A stretch of DNA of 7,592 nucleotides, from NCBI GenBank assembly GCA_045660245.1, contig JAZRDJ010000057.1:1-7592 (forward strand). Reading direction: 5' to 3'. Below, piece by piece: positions 1 through 5,387 of this stretch. Each line of letters begins with the position of its first letter. Position 1 is the first letter of the stretch. Below the pieces are notes generated by a model. That model saw nothing but the letters and a program-made list of their open reading frames with translations. It ran no database searches and was not told where the DNA came from. This DNA is from RGIG3872 sp045660245 (GTDB lineage Bacteria; Bacillota; Clostridia; Christensenellales; UBA1242). The position numbers and the translations under genes are program-made.

Positions 1-424
1 TTTGAAACCTGTTGGACGACTTGACTATGATAGTGAAGGTTTGCACATCATGACAAATGACGGGGAACTTGCGTTTGCGCTCACTCATCCATCTCATGAA
101 GTTCCAAAAAAATATGTGGTGAGAATTGAAGGTCAAATCAAGGAAAGTGAACTTGCTGTCATCAGAAAAGGTGTTGTGATTGATGGCGAAAGACTTGCAT
201 CTTGCAAGGCTGTTCCGATTTTGTTTGATGGAAAAAATACAAAAATTGAAGTAACAATCAAAGAAGGAAAGAACAGGCAGATCAGAAAAATGTTTGAAGC
301 CATCGGAAAGATTGTTGTGTTCTTGAAAAGAGTTTCAATTGGTGAACTTGAACTTGGCAGTGTGAGTCGTGGTGGTTACAGAGAACTCTCAGCGTCAGAG
401 ATTGAATATTTGAAAACTTTGTAA
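1..424 (+). CDS. rluB: RluB/RsuA-family rRNA pseudouridine synthase, 5'-truncated by the window edge
   Basis: C-terminal 140 residues of a pseudouridine synthase of the RsuA/RluB/RluE/RluF family, which converts a specific uridine in ribosomal RNA to pseudouridine. The catalytic motif GRLDYDSEGL is at visible residues 5-14, with the nucleophilic Asp at residue 8. The family motif NRQIRKMF is at 91-98, and GYREL near 125-129 is the usual end of the catalytic domain. The frame is open to the window edge. The TTG at position 2 encodes what should be an internal residue, so it is not a start. About 100 N-terminal residues, including the S4 RNA-binding domain, must lie upstream. The flavoprotein gene begins 16 bp after the stop, so the two are probably co-transcribed. 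RluB is the likeliest family member because of the flavoprotein/plsC neighbourhood typical of Bacillota, but the exact target uridine cannot be decided from this fragment. Confidence 0.9.
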   Translation, partial: LKPVGRLDYDSEGLHIMTNDGELAFALTHPSHEVPKKYVVRIEGQIKESELAVIRKGVVIDGERLASCKAVPILFDGKNTKIEVTIKEGKNRQIRKMFEAIGKIVVFLKRVSIGELELGSVSRGGYRELSASEIEYLKTL

Positions 425-440
425 GAGAAAAGGAAAAGAT

Positions 441-1661
441 ATGAAAGTTTGTGTAATTGGTGGTGGCGCTGCTGGTTGTATGGCAGCAATACAAATCGCG
501 GGTAAAGGTCACAACGTTGTTTTGTTTGAAAAAAATGAAAAACTCGGCAAGAAGATTTATATCACTGGCAAGGGTAGATGTAACGTGACAAATGCAGTCA
601 CCGGCCCAGAATTTTTGTCAAACGTTGTTTCAAATCCCAAGTTTGTGATGAGCAGTGAAATTAGATTCAACTCGTCTGATACACAAAACTTTTTTGAAGA
701 GTATGGGGTTAAACTCAAAATCGAAAGAGGGAATAGAGTTTTCCCGGCATCTGACAAATCAAGTGACATCATCAAAGCCCTTGAACGTGGACTCAGATGG
801 CGAGGTGTTGATGTGAGGTTGAACACAAACGTTGATGACTTGATCGCTGTTGATGGGCAAATCAAAGGTGTTAAAATTGGCGAAAAAACAGAAAACTTTG
901 ATGCTGTTATTGTTGCAACAGGAGGCAAGAGTTATTCATCAACTGGGAGCACTGGTGATGGATATAAATTTGCATCAAAGATGGGACACACGCTCATTGC
1001 TCCTGTGCAGGCGCTCGTTCCGATCATTCTTTCAGACAATGATTTGAAATCACTCCAAGGATTGTCTCTCAAAAATGTCGTATTATTTGCAACACTCGGG
1101 AATAAATTAATTTATGGGTCAGATATAGGTGAAATGCTCTTCACAGACAATGGGGTTTCAGGACCGCTTGTTCTTTCAATGTCGAGCCATATCAACAGAT
1201 GTGATTTGTCAAAACTCAAAATGTTCATTGATTTCAAGCCTGCAATTAATACTGAAATGCTCAAAGCACGTATAGACAGAGATATTGTTGCGCTTGGAGC
1301 GAAACAAACGTCAACCCTGATTGAGGGGTTGCTCCCAAAAAGTTTGGTTCAAGTTTTCTTGAAAAGATTAAATATTAATATGACAAAGAAAGCAAATCAA
1401 CTTGAAGCAAAAGATAGGGACAAAATTGTGCATTTGCTCAAAAATTTTGAACTCAAAGTCAAGGATCTTGCCTCGTTTGATTACGCTGTTGTGACTGCTG
1501 GGGGGGTATCTGTCAAGGAAGTGTCACCAAAGACAATGGAAAGCAAAATAGTGAAAGGACTTTACTTTGTTGGCGAGGTATTGGATATTGATGCATTGAC
1601 TGGTGGATTCAACTTGCAACTTGCGTTTTCGACAGCGGCGCAATGTGCAAGCAATTTTTAA
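441..1661 (+). CDS. HI0933/YtfP-family NAD(P)/FAD-dependent oxidoreductase (BaiN-like flavoprotein)
   Basis: Complete 406-residue flavoprotein, the usual length for the HI0933_like family (B. subtilis YtfP, E. coli YhiN, clostridial BaiN). The N-terminal dinucleotide-binding fold has GGGAAG at residues 7-12 and an acidic residue, E30, at the end of strand 2 for the FAD ribose. The family motif TGKGRCNVTN follows at 42-51. A central ATGG...TGSTGDGY segment lies near 160-175. The C-terminus carries AGGVSVKE, then FVGE at about 376-379 and TGGFNLQ at 387-393, which closes the FAD site. The substrate is not established for most members; BaiN is linked to bile-acid dehydroxylation, but that role cannot be assumed here. 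The start at 441 is preceded by a purine-rich AAGGAAAA. The gene lies 16 bp after rluB and 23 bp before plsC, so it is the middle gene of an operon. A run of seven G (1500-1506) encodes the conserved GlyGly of AGGVSV. Confidence 0.92.
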   Translation: MKVCVIGGGAAGCMAAIQIAGKGHNVVLFEKNEKLGKKIYITGKGRCNVTNAVTGPEFLSNVVSNPKFVMSSEIRFNSSDTQNFFEEYGVKLKIERGNRVFPASDKSSDIIKALERGLRWRGVDVRLNTNVDDLIAVDGQIKGVKIGEKTENFDAVIVATGGKSYSSTGSTGDGYKFASKMGHTLIAPVQALVPIILSDNDLKSLQGLSLKNVVLFATLGNKLIYGSDIGEMLFTDNGVSGPLVLSMSSHINRCDLSKLKMFIDFKPAINTEMLKARIDRDIVALGAKQTSTLIEGLLPKSLVQVFLKRLNINMTKKANQLEAKDRDKIVHLLKNFELKVKDLASFDYAVVTAGGVSVKEVSPKTMESKIVKGLYFVGEVLDIDALTGGFNLQLAFSTAAQCASNF

Positions 1662-1684
1662 AAATTTAAAAGGAGAAAAAACGT

Positions 1685-2296
1685 ATGATATTTGCTATTT
1701 GTTTTGCAATTATCTTTTTGCCTCTCACAATCTTTTTCCCAATCAGTGTGAAAGGACGCAAAAATTTGCCCAAAAAACAAGGTTATGTTCTTACTTGCAA
1801 TCACTATTCCAACTTGGATCCTGTGATGATTGATATAAAACTTGTGAAGAAAATTCGATTTTTGGCAAAAAAGGAACTTTTCAAAAACAAAACAGCAGGC
1901 TTTTTCTTGAAAAAATTTGGAGCATTCCCTGTTGATCGTGGAACTTCAGATATTAAAGCATTTAAATTTGCACTTGAAACACTCAAAAATAAAAAAACTC
2001 TAGGAATTTTTCCTGAGGGGACCAGAAACAAAACAAATTCAGAAGAAATGCAAGAGGCAAAGAGTGGTGCAATTGTGTTTGCAAGCAAAGCAGGTGTTCC
2101 AATTGTTCCTGCGGCGCTTTCAAGACCGATCAAATTTTTGCGCTTCACAAAATTGATTGTAGGTGAACCATATTATGTTGTTGGTGAAAATCCAGCAAAA
2201 CTCACAAAAGAAGAAATTGAAGAAAATGTCAAAATATTGACTGAAAAAACAAATCAACTTCGAGAAGATTATTTGAATCGAAAAAAGAAAAAATAA
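1685..2296 (+). CDS. plsC: 1-acyl-sn-glycerol-3-phosphate acyltransferase (PlsC family)
   Basis: 203-residue membrane-associated acyltransferase that adds the second acyl chain to lysophosphatidic acid, giving phosphatidic acid for phospholipid synthesis at the inner face of the membrane. All four family blocks are visible. Block I is the NHX4D catalytic motif NHYSNLD (H40, D45). Block II is GAFPVDRG at 79-86, and block III is FPEGTRNK at 109-116 with E111 and R114. Block IV is GVPIVPAAL at 137-145. The first 20 residues are a hydrophobic membrane anchor. The 203-residue length is normal for short Bacillota PlsC. AGGAG at 1671-1675 sits 9 nt before the ATG and fixes the start. It follows the flavoprotein gene by 23 bp. 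In many Bacillota a cytidylate kinase gene (cmk) lies between these two genes, and here there is none. A terminator follows directly, so this is the last gene of its transcript. The acyl donor (acyl-ACP or acyl-CoA) is not readable. Confidence 0.93.
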   Translation: MIFAICFAIIFLPLTIFFPISVKGRKNLPKKQGYVLTCNHYSNLDPVMIDIKLVKKIRFLAKKELFKNKTAGFFLKKFGAFPVDRGTSDIKAFKFALETLKNKKTLGIFPEGTRNKTNSEEMQEAKSGAIVFASKAGVPIVPAALSRPIKFLRFTKLIVGEPYYVVGENPAKLTKEEIEENVKILTEKTNQLREDYLNRKKKK

Positions 2297-2306
2297 TAAT
2301 GGGGGG

Positions 2307-2345
2307 GTGTGGAAATTTTTTAAAAGTTCCACACTTTTTATTTTG
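2307..2345 (+). terminator. Rho-independent terminator after plsC
   Basis: An 8-bp stem, GTGTGGAA (2307-2314) with TTCCACAC (2327-2334), carries a 12-nt A/T loop that can pair further internally. It is followed by TTTTTATTTT. It begins 11 bp after the plsC stop and closes the rluB-flavoprotein-plsC transcript. Seven consecutive G (2301-2307) run into the left arm. Confidence 0.85.
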
Positions 2346-2399
2346 CGAAATGCCCAATTTTCCTACAAAAAATGTAAGTTTTTGAAAAAATATTGTATC

Positions 2400-2469
2400 C
2401 CCCCCATAATTTTTAAAAAAACGCTTGCATTATCAAAAAAAATATATTATTATGAAATTATCAGGGGGG
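2400..2469. repeat. Imperfect inverted repeat with C6/G6 arms, enclosing a promoter candidate
   Basis: The left arm is six C (2400-2405, part of a seven-C run from 2399) followed by ATAATTT (2406-2412). The right arm is AAATTAT (2455-2461), a 2-nt CA interruption, then six G (2464-2469). This gives 13 matching pairs around a 42-bp, very AT-rich centre that holds the TTGCAT/TATTAT promoter candidate. It lies in the 180-bp gap between the plsC terminator and the RNA locus, which holds no credible gene. Function unknown. It could be a regulatory hairpin, a remnant of a small mobile element, or chance in an AT-rich gap. Confidence 0.5.
2425..2453 (+). promoter_or_regulatory. Sigma-A-type promoter candidate for the tRNA-Thr locus
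   Basis: TTGCAT (2425-2430) and TATTAT (2448-2453) are separated by 17 bp. Transcription would start near 2460, inside the right arm of the inverted repeat, and run through the GC-rich tRNA-like stretch into tRNA-Thr. A second TATAAT at 2472-2477 has no good -35 partner. This is the best upstream promoter for the tRNA, because the TATAAT touching the tRNA itself is too close to serve. Confidence 0.5.
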
Positions 2470-2519
2470 TATATAATTCCCATATGATACATTTACTATT
2501 CACATATATATTAAATTCA

Positions 2520-2538
2520 TGCTGATGTGGCTCAGGGG
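2520..2538 (+). repeat. Partial copy of the tRNA-Thr 5' end (direct repeat, 160-bp offset)
   Basis: The 19 bases TGCTGATGTGGCTCAGGGG are identical to 2680-2698, which covers the acceptor 5' strand, the D-stem 5' strand and part of the D-loop of tRNA-Thr. Identity stops at 2539 (C against T). No matching 3' acceptor strand (CATCAGC) and no CCA follow before the intact gene, so this is a tRNA 5' fragment and not a second tRNA gene. Where the repeat ends, an unrelated GC-rich structured sequence begins. Confidence 0.85.
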
Positions 2539-2626
2539 CGCGACTCGTTAAATCGAGTTGCTGGTAGCAAGTCGATAGTCCAAGCGGGGAGCAAGTTGTA
2601 CTTGCGACCGGGAAGAGCGCGATACC
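2521..2626 (+). other. GC-rich structured RNA candidate of unknown class upstream of tRNA-Thr
   Basis: Bases 2521-2620 are 58% G+C, against 23% in the preceding 100 bases and 25% in 2621-2680. That contrast is typical of structured RNA in an AT-rich genome. After the tRNA-Thr-like 5' end come two clear hairpins. One is an 8-bp stem 2540-2547/2554-2561 with loop TTAAAT. The other is GCAAG/CTTGC at 2591-2595/2601-2605, extendable below an internal loop by CGG/CCG (2585-2587/2608-2610). CGCG at 2539-2542 and 2618-2621 could close the whole domain as an alternative to the base of the first hairpin. There is no plausible reading frame. It does not fold as a cloverleaf, and I recognise no T-box, SRP, RNase P, 6S or known ribozyme signature. 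It could be a processed leader of tRNA-Thr, a separate small RNA, or a scarred tRNA copy. Confidence 0.4.
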
Positions 2627-2680
2627 TTTGCAATATATTAAAAGTAAGTACGCTGTAGTAAATACAATATAGTATAATGT

Positions 2681-2755
2681 GCTGATGTGGCTCAGGGGTA
2701 GAGCATCTGATTCGTAATCAGACGGTCGCGAGTTCGAATCTCGCCATCAGCTCCA
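2681..2755 (+). tRNA. tRNA-Thr (anticodon CGU)
   Basis: A complete 75-nt cloverleaf. The acceptor stem is GCTGATG/CATCAGC, and the D-stem GCTC/GAGC encloses the 7-nt loop AGGGGTA. The anticodon stem TCTGA/TCAGA holds the loop TTCGTAA, with CGT at 2713-2715, which reads ACG (Thr). The variable loop is CGGTC, and the T-stem GCGAG/CTCGC has the standard TTCGAAT loop. The discriminator is T, and CCA is encoded at 2753-2755. A CGU isoacceptor in an AT-rich genome is a minor species decoding a rare codon. No terminator follows before the isomerase gene, so read-through into it is possible. A TATAAT at 2673-2678 abuts the gene and would start transcription inside it, so the functional promoter must lie farther upstream. 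Confidence 0.97.
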
Positions 2756-2774
2756 AATAGAATTGGAAGAATTG

Positions 2775-2804
2775 TTGAAGTGATTTTATATTAAAAAATA
2801 TGAT
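2775..2804 (+). promoter_or_regulatory. Weak promoter candidate for the isomerase gene
   Basis: TTGAAG (2775-2780) and TATGAT (2799-2804) are 18 bp apart. They would start transcription about 16 nt before the ATG, just ahead of the GGGG of the ribosome binding site at 2815-2818. Both boxes are imperfect. The gene could instead be reached by read-through from tRNA-Thr. Confidence 0.35.
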
Positions 2805-2826
2805 GATTTTTAAAGGGGAATAATTT

Positions 2827-3651
2827 ATGATGGAAATTGGAATTAATAATGGTATTGGCGTTGGATCAAATGTTTTGGAAGAATTGAAACTCATCAAAGA
2901 AAGTGGATTCAAAAATGTTATGATTCGTTCAAAGTGTGGAAATTTGGAGGGAATGCTCCAAGCAGCACAATCACTTGGACTCAAAGTTCCTTCTGTTCAT
3001 TTGTCAAGTGTTAATGCTGATGATTTGTGGAACAAAGGTGAAACAAATGACAGATACATGCAGACCATTATGAATGAAATTGCTATTTGTGGAAAGTATA
3101 ATATTCCAGTAGTTATTATGCATGCAACTTGTGGCAACCCAACAAACATGCTCATCAGTTTGAATGAATATGGTATTGAATGTATGGAAAAGATTGTTGA
3201 GTATGCAAAGACCTTCAAAATCAAGGTTGCTCTTGAAAATTTGGATAACTCAAACATCAAGAGATGGTCAATACTTCTCGATTCGATCAAATCAAAGAAC
3301 TTTGGTGTATGTTATGATATCGGACATCACCAACTTTACAACTCTCAAGTTGATATTGCAAAAAAATATGTAAACAGAATTTTTGCAGTTCATATTCATG
3401 ATAATATGCTTGACTATGAATATGGTTGTGACTGGACACGTGATCTTCACTTGTTGCCATTTGATGGAAAAATTGATTTTGCAAGAATGTGTAGAAAACT
3501 TCGTCTGTTTGGTTACAAGGGGGTGTTGATGCTCGAAGTTCTCAAAAACGGCCCAGCAGAGCCAAGACCATACTTGAATATGACTGACAAAGAATTTTTG
3601 AACGAAGCCCGTACAAGAATTGAGAAAATTGCGAGTGTTGTTTCAAAGTAA
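2827..3651 (+). CDS. Sugar phosphate isomerase/epimerase-like TIM-barrel protein (AP endonuclease family 2 fold)
   Basis: 274-residue soluble protein of the xylose-isomerase-like TIM-barrel superfamily (AP_endonuc_2), which includes sugar epimerases, inosose isomerases and endonuclease IV. Likely metal and catalytic positions fall at strand ends: H58 (VPSVHLS), H99 (VIMHA), E137 (VALENLD), D164 and H167 (CYDIGH), H189 and H191 (AVHIHD) and E237 (LMLEV). The E137/D164/E237 set plus a histidine is the usual divalent-metal cage. The length fits the roughly 270-residue isomerase/epimerase branch; endonuclease IV has additional metal-binding motifs I do not see. The substrate cannot be named, because no sugar-pathway gene is adjacent. 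GGGG at 2815-2818 supports the ATG at 2827; a second ATG at 2830 would shorten the protein by one residue. It stands alone between tRNA-Thr and a convergent LysR gene. Confidence 0.85.
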   Translation: MMEIGINNGIGVGSNVLEELKLIKESGFKNVMIRSKCGNLEGMLQAAQSLGLKVPSVHLSSVNADDLWNKGETNDRYMQTIMNEIAICGKYNIPVVIMHATCGNPTNMLISLNEYGIECMEKIVEYAKTFKIKVALENLDNSNIKRWSILLDSIKSKNFGVCYDIGHHQLYNSQVDIAKKYVNRIFAVHIHDNMLDYEYGCDWTRDLHLLPFDGKIDFARMCRKLRLFGYKGVLMLEVLKNGPAEPRPYLNMTDKEFLNEARTRIEKIASVVSK

Positions 3652-3662
3652 ACAAATTAAAC

Positions 3663-3697
3663 AAAAAACAGTTCGGTAATTACCGAACTGTTTTTTT
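3663..3697. terminator. Bidirectional terminator, perfect 34-bp palindrome, between the isomerase and LysR genes
   Basis: Six A, then CAGTTCGGTAA and its exact mirror TTACCGAACTG, then seven T. Bases 3663-3696 are their own reverse complement with no spacer. As RNA this gives a 9-bp stem CAGTTCGGT/ACCGAACTG with a small A/T loop and a U-tract in both directions. It serves the + strand isomerase gene and the convergent - strand LysR gene, whose TAA stop (3696-3698) lies at the edge of the tract. Confidence 0.9.
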
Positions 3698-4541
3698 ATT
3701 GTTCCTTGATGTATTTAAGAAATGTTTTTGTTGCTGGTGTCATAAGATTGTTGTTGTAGTAAGCACCAAATGTGATGCTTGGTAATTCATAGTCGGTAAA
3801 AACCTTGGTGAGAATGCTTGCATTTGGAATTTCATCTAGAATATATTCAGGAATCAGCGTTATTCCAAGACCCAATGCGGTGAGTTCAAGAGCAGATTTG
3901 TAACCAGCAACTTGCATTGTTTGAATATTCTCTAGATTTTTGTTTTTGATAAAATTTTCAAAAAGTGAGTGGGCAAAAGATCCTTCAGTTATCATAATAA
4001 ATTTTTGAGCGCTTGAGTTTTTGTTCTTGACAAAACAATATTTTGTTTTGTGTAGTGGAATAAAGGGGAAGGTTATCTCGTTGTTTTGTTGTGTGATGAC
4101 AAGTTGAAATTCGCCGCTCTCGAGTTTTTTGATTGTTTCTGCTTGAAGGCCTTCTGTGAGTTTCAGTTTTACATTTTGGTAATCTTTCATGAATTTTGCC
4201 ATTGGCGTGAACAAGATTTTTCTTGCTATATTTGATCCAGAAGAAATCACAATTTCACCAGAGATCAGACCTTTTTCGCTATCAATGAGTTCTTCAATTG
4301 ATGAAAGTTTTTTGAGCGCTGGTTCCACAAATTCAAAAATCTTTTTTCCAATTGGAGTTAATTTCATGCCATGTTTTGATCTCACAAACAAAACAACACC
4401 CAAGTTGTCTTCAAGTTTTTTGAGGCTTTGTGAAACTGCTGGTTGTGAGATAAACAACTTTTCGCTTGCCTTTGTTAAATTTTCACACTTTGCAACTTCA
4501 TAAAAAATATTGTAATTATCCAAACTTGTTTTAAAATCCAT
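3696..4541 (-). CDS. LysR-family transcriptional regulator
   Basis: 281-residue DNA-binding regulator. The N-terminal winged helix-turn-helix covers about residues 7-66: the first helix is in LDNYNIFYEVAKCENLTKAS, the recognition helix is around SQPAVSQSLKKLE (32-44), and the GVVLFVRSKHGMKLTPIG wing is at 48-65, the classic LysR signature. Residues from about 90 form the type 2 periplasmic-binding-like effector domain. It is slightly shorter than the typical 300 residues but complete. AAGGAG ends 7-8 nt before the ATG and supports this start. It is transcribed divergently from the alarmone hydrolase gene, and the two promoters overlap. The usual LysR arrangement is self-repression plus control of the divergent neighbour, so that hydrolase is the best candidate target (inference). 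The effector is unknown; the C-terminal domain is too diverged for me to assign a subfamily. Confidence 0.93.
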   Translation of the reverse strand: MDFKTSLDNYNIFYEVAKCENLTKASEKLFISQPAVSQSLKKLEDNLGVVLFVRSKHGMKLTPIGKKIFEFVEPALKKLSSIEELIDSEKGLISGEIVISSGSNIARKILFTPMAKFMKDYQNVKLKLTEGLQAETIKKLESGEFQLVITQQNNEITFPFIPLHKTKYCFVKNKNSSAQKFIMITEGSFAHSLFENFIKNKNLENIQTMQVAGYKSALELTALGLGITLIPEYILDEIPNASILTKVFTDYELPSITFGAYYNNNLMTPATKTFLKYIKEQ

Positions 4542-4563
4542 AAGCGCTCCTTATGATAATTAT

Positions 4564-4578
4564 AAATACCATGTATTT
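4564..4578. promoter_or_regulatory. Dyad operator candidate for the LysR regulator
   Basis: AAATAC-CAT-GTATTT is a perfect 6-bp dyad with a 3-bp spacer. It covers the predicted start of LysR transcription (about 4574) and touches the -35 box of the divergent hydrolase promoter (4577-4582), a sensible place for autoregulation. It is not a textbook T-N11-A box, so assignment to this LysR protein is an inference. Confidence 0.4.
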
Positions 4579-4605
4579 TACTTATATCACAAACGGTCGT
4601 ATAAT
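4577..4605 (+). promoter_or_regulatory. Promoter of the alarmone hydrolase gene
   Basis: TTTACT (4577-4582) and a consensus TATAAT (4600-4605) are separated by 17 bp. Transcription would begin near 4611-4613, giving a leader of about 16 nt that holds AGGAGG (4615-4620). This placement rules out the in-frame ATG at 4553, which lies upstream of the transcript start. Confidence 0.65.
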
Positions 4606-4609
4606 GCAA
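4581..4609 (-). promoter_or_regulatory. Promoter of the LysR gene, overlapping the hydrolase promoter
   Basis: Read on the - strand, TTGCAT (4604-4609) and TATAAG (4581-4586) are 17 bp apart, pointing towards the LysR gene with a leader of about 33 nt. Its -35 overlaps the -10 of the + strand promoter and its -10 overlaps that promoter's -35. RNA polymerase therefore could not occupy both at once. Confidence 0.5.
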
Positions 4610-4614
4610 GTGCA

Positions 4615-4620
4615 AGGAGG
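4615..4620 (+). promoter_or_regulatory. Ribosome binding site that decides the hydrolase start
   Basis: A perfect AGGAGG, 7 nt before the ATG at 4628. It favours the 252-residue protein over the 277-residue reading from 4553, whose extra 25 residues show no family similarity. Confidence 0.85.
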
Positions 4621-4627
4621 AAAAACA

Positions 4628-5386
4628 ATGGAAAATTTAACAAAACTTAAAAAAGCACTTGAATTTGCGAGAGAGAGGCACAAAAATCAAAAAAGGAAAG
4701 GAAGCGGACTTCCATATTTTGTTCATATCAAAGGAGTTGTGGAGATTCTTTTTGAAAATGGGGCAAGCATTGACACAATGGTGGCTGGAGCACTCCATGA
4801 CACAATTGAGGACACTGGGACAACAATTGATGAGATTGTGGAGAAATTTGGAGTGAAGGTTGCTTATCTTGTGGACAGCGTGACTGAAAAGAAGAGTCTT
4901 CAATACATGGATCGAAAGATGTTGCAGATTGAAAGAATAAAAAATTCTAGTAAGGAAGTAAAGATGATCAAATGTGCAGACTGTTTGTCTAATCTGTCAG
5001 ACACGTTGGATGATTTGCGAGATATTGGTGAATCTATGTGGGATAAATTCAATTCAAGCAAAAGTAATATACAAAAACATTATTATGAAACAATACTAGC
5101 AATGAGTGATCTTGATGGGCTTGAAATGTACACAAAACTACAAGCAGTATATAGAGATGTATTCACAGAACAAAGCAAAGCGAGTGTTCATGCAGATTCC
5201 AAAACAAAAAAATATTGCACGGATTGCTCTCAATTGAAAAGAATCTTGACTCCAGATCCCAATGACTGGTTCTGTGATGATGATCAAACTTATGTTTGTG
5301 GAATTTCAGGGAAAACACTTTCTGAAGCAAACAGACCATATGAAAAACAAATTGCACCAAGTGACTGTCCACTTGAAAGGGAATAA
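4628..5386 (+). CDS. MESH1-like small alarmone hydrolase (RelA/SpoT HD hydrolase domain) with Cys-rich C-terminal tail
   Basis: 252-residue protein. Residues 1 to about 178 match the HD hydrolase domain of RelA/SpoT as found alone in MESH1 and small alarmone hydrolases, which remove the 3'-pyrophosphate from (p)ppGpp; MESH1 can also act on NADPH. Visible signature: R23 in QKRKGSGLPY, H33 (FVHIKGV), H57-D58 with E61-D62 in LHDTIEDT, the SVTEKKSLQYMDRK block at 84-97, and the distal K115-x-AD118-xxxN122. All metal and catalytic positions are present and no synthetase domain follows. Residues 195-252 form an extra tail with C197, C200, C216, C224 and C247 (the last in DCPL), probably metal-binding. 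AGGAGG at 4615-4620 lies 7 nt before this ATG. The frame extends back to an ATG at 4553, but that lies upstream of the predicted transcript start. Other HD phosphohydrolase activity remains possible. Confidence 0.85.
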   Translation: MENLTKLKKALEFARERHKNQKRKGSGLPYFVHIKGVVEILFENGASIDTMVAGALHDTIEDTGTTIDEIVEKFGVKVAYLVDSVTEKKSLQYMDRKMLQIERIKNSSKEVKMIKCADCLSNLSDTLDDLRDIGESMWDKFNSSKSNIQKHYYETILAMSDLDGLEMYTKLQAVYRDVFTEQSKASVHADSKTKKYCTDCSQLKRILTPDPNDWFCDDDQTYVCGISGKTLSEANRPYEKQIAPSDCPLERE

Positions 5387-5387
5387 T

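Noticed and set aside
2..4. TTG at position 2 as the real start of the pseudouridine synthase
   Set aside because: The frame is open to the window edge and the S4 domain and catalytic N-terminal part are missing, so the TTG is an internal codon.
2307..2525. 72-residue open frame on the + strand
   Set aside because: It begins inside the plsC terminator, runs through the inverted repeat and promoter candidate, has no ribosome binding site and shows no protein-like composition.
2521..2626. A second complete tRNA on either strand
   Set aside because: There is no 3' acceptor strand matching GCTGATG, no TTCGAAT-type T-loop and no CCA. The arm-like hairpins have 5- or 6-nt loops.
2673..2678. Consensus TATAAT just before tRNA-Thr, as the tRNA promoter
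   Set aside because: It ends 2 bp before the mature 5' end, so transcription would begin inside the tRNA, and there is no -35 at the right spacing.
2520..2698. Integration element bounded by tRNA attachment repeats
   Set aside because: Only 141 bp lie between the repeats, with no integrase or cargo. The shared part is the tRNA 5' end, whereas most tRNA attachment sites use the 3' half.
2521..2755. tRNA-Thr interrupted by a group I intron
   Set aside because: The downstream copy repeats the 5' half and does not continue it, so removing the middle would not join two exons. The segment is also too short and lacks the group I core.
4553..4627. Upstream in-frame ATG of the hydrolase adding 25 residues
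   Set aside because: It has no ribosome binding site in position, lies upstream of the predicted transcript start, and the extra residues do not resemble the family. AGGAGG points to 4628.
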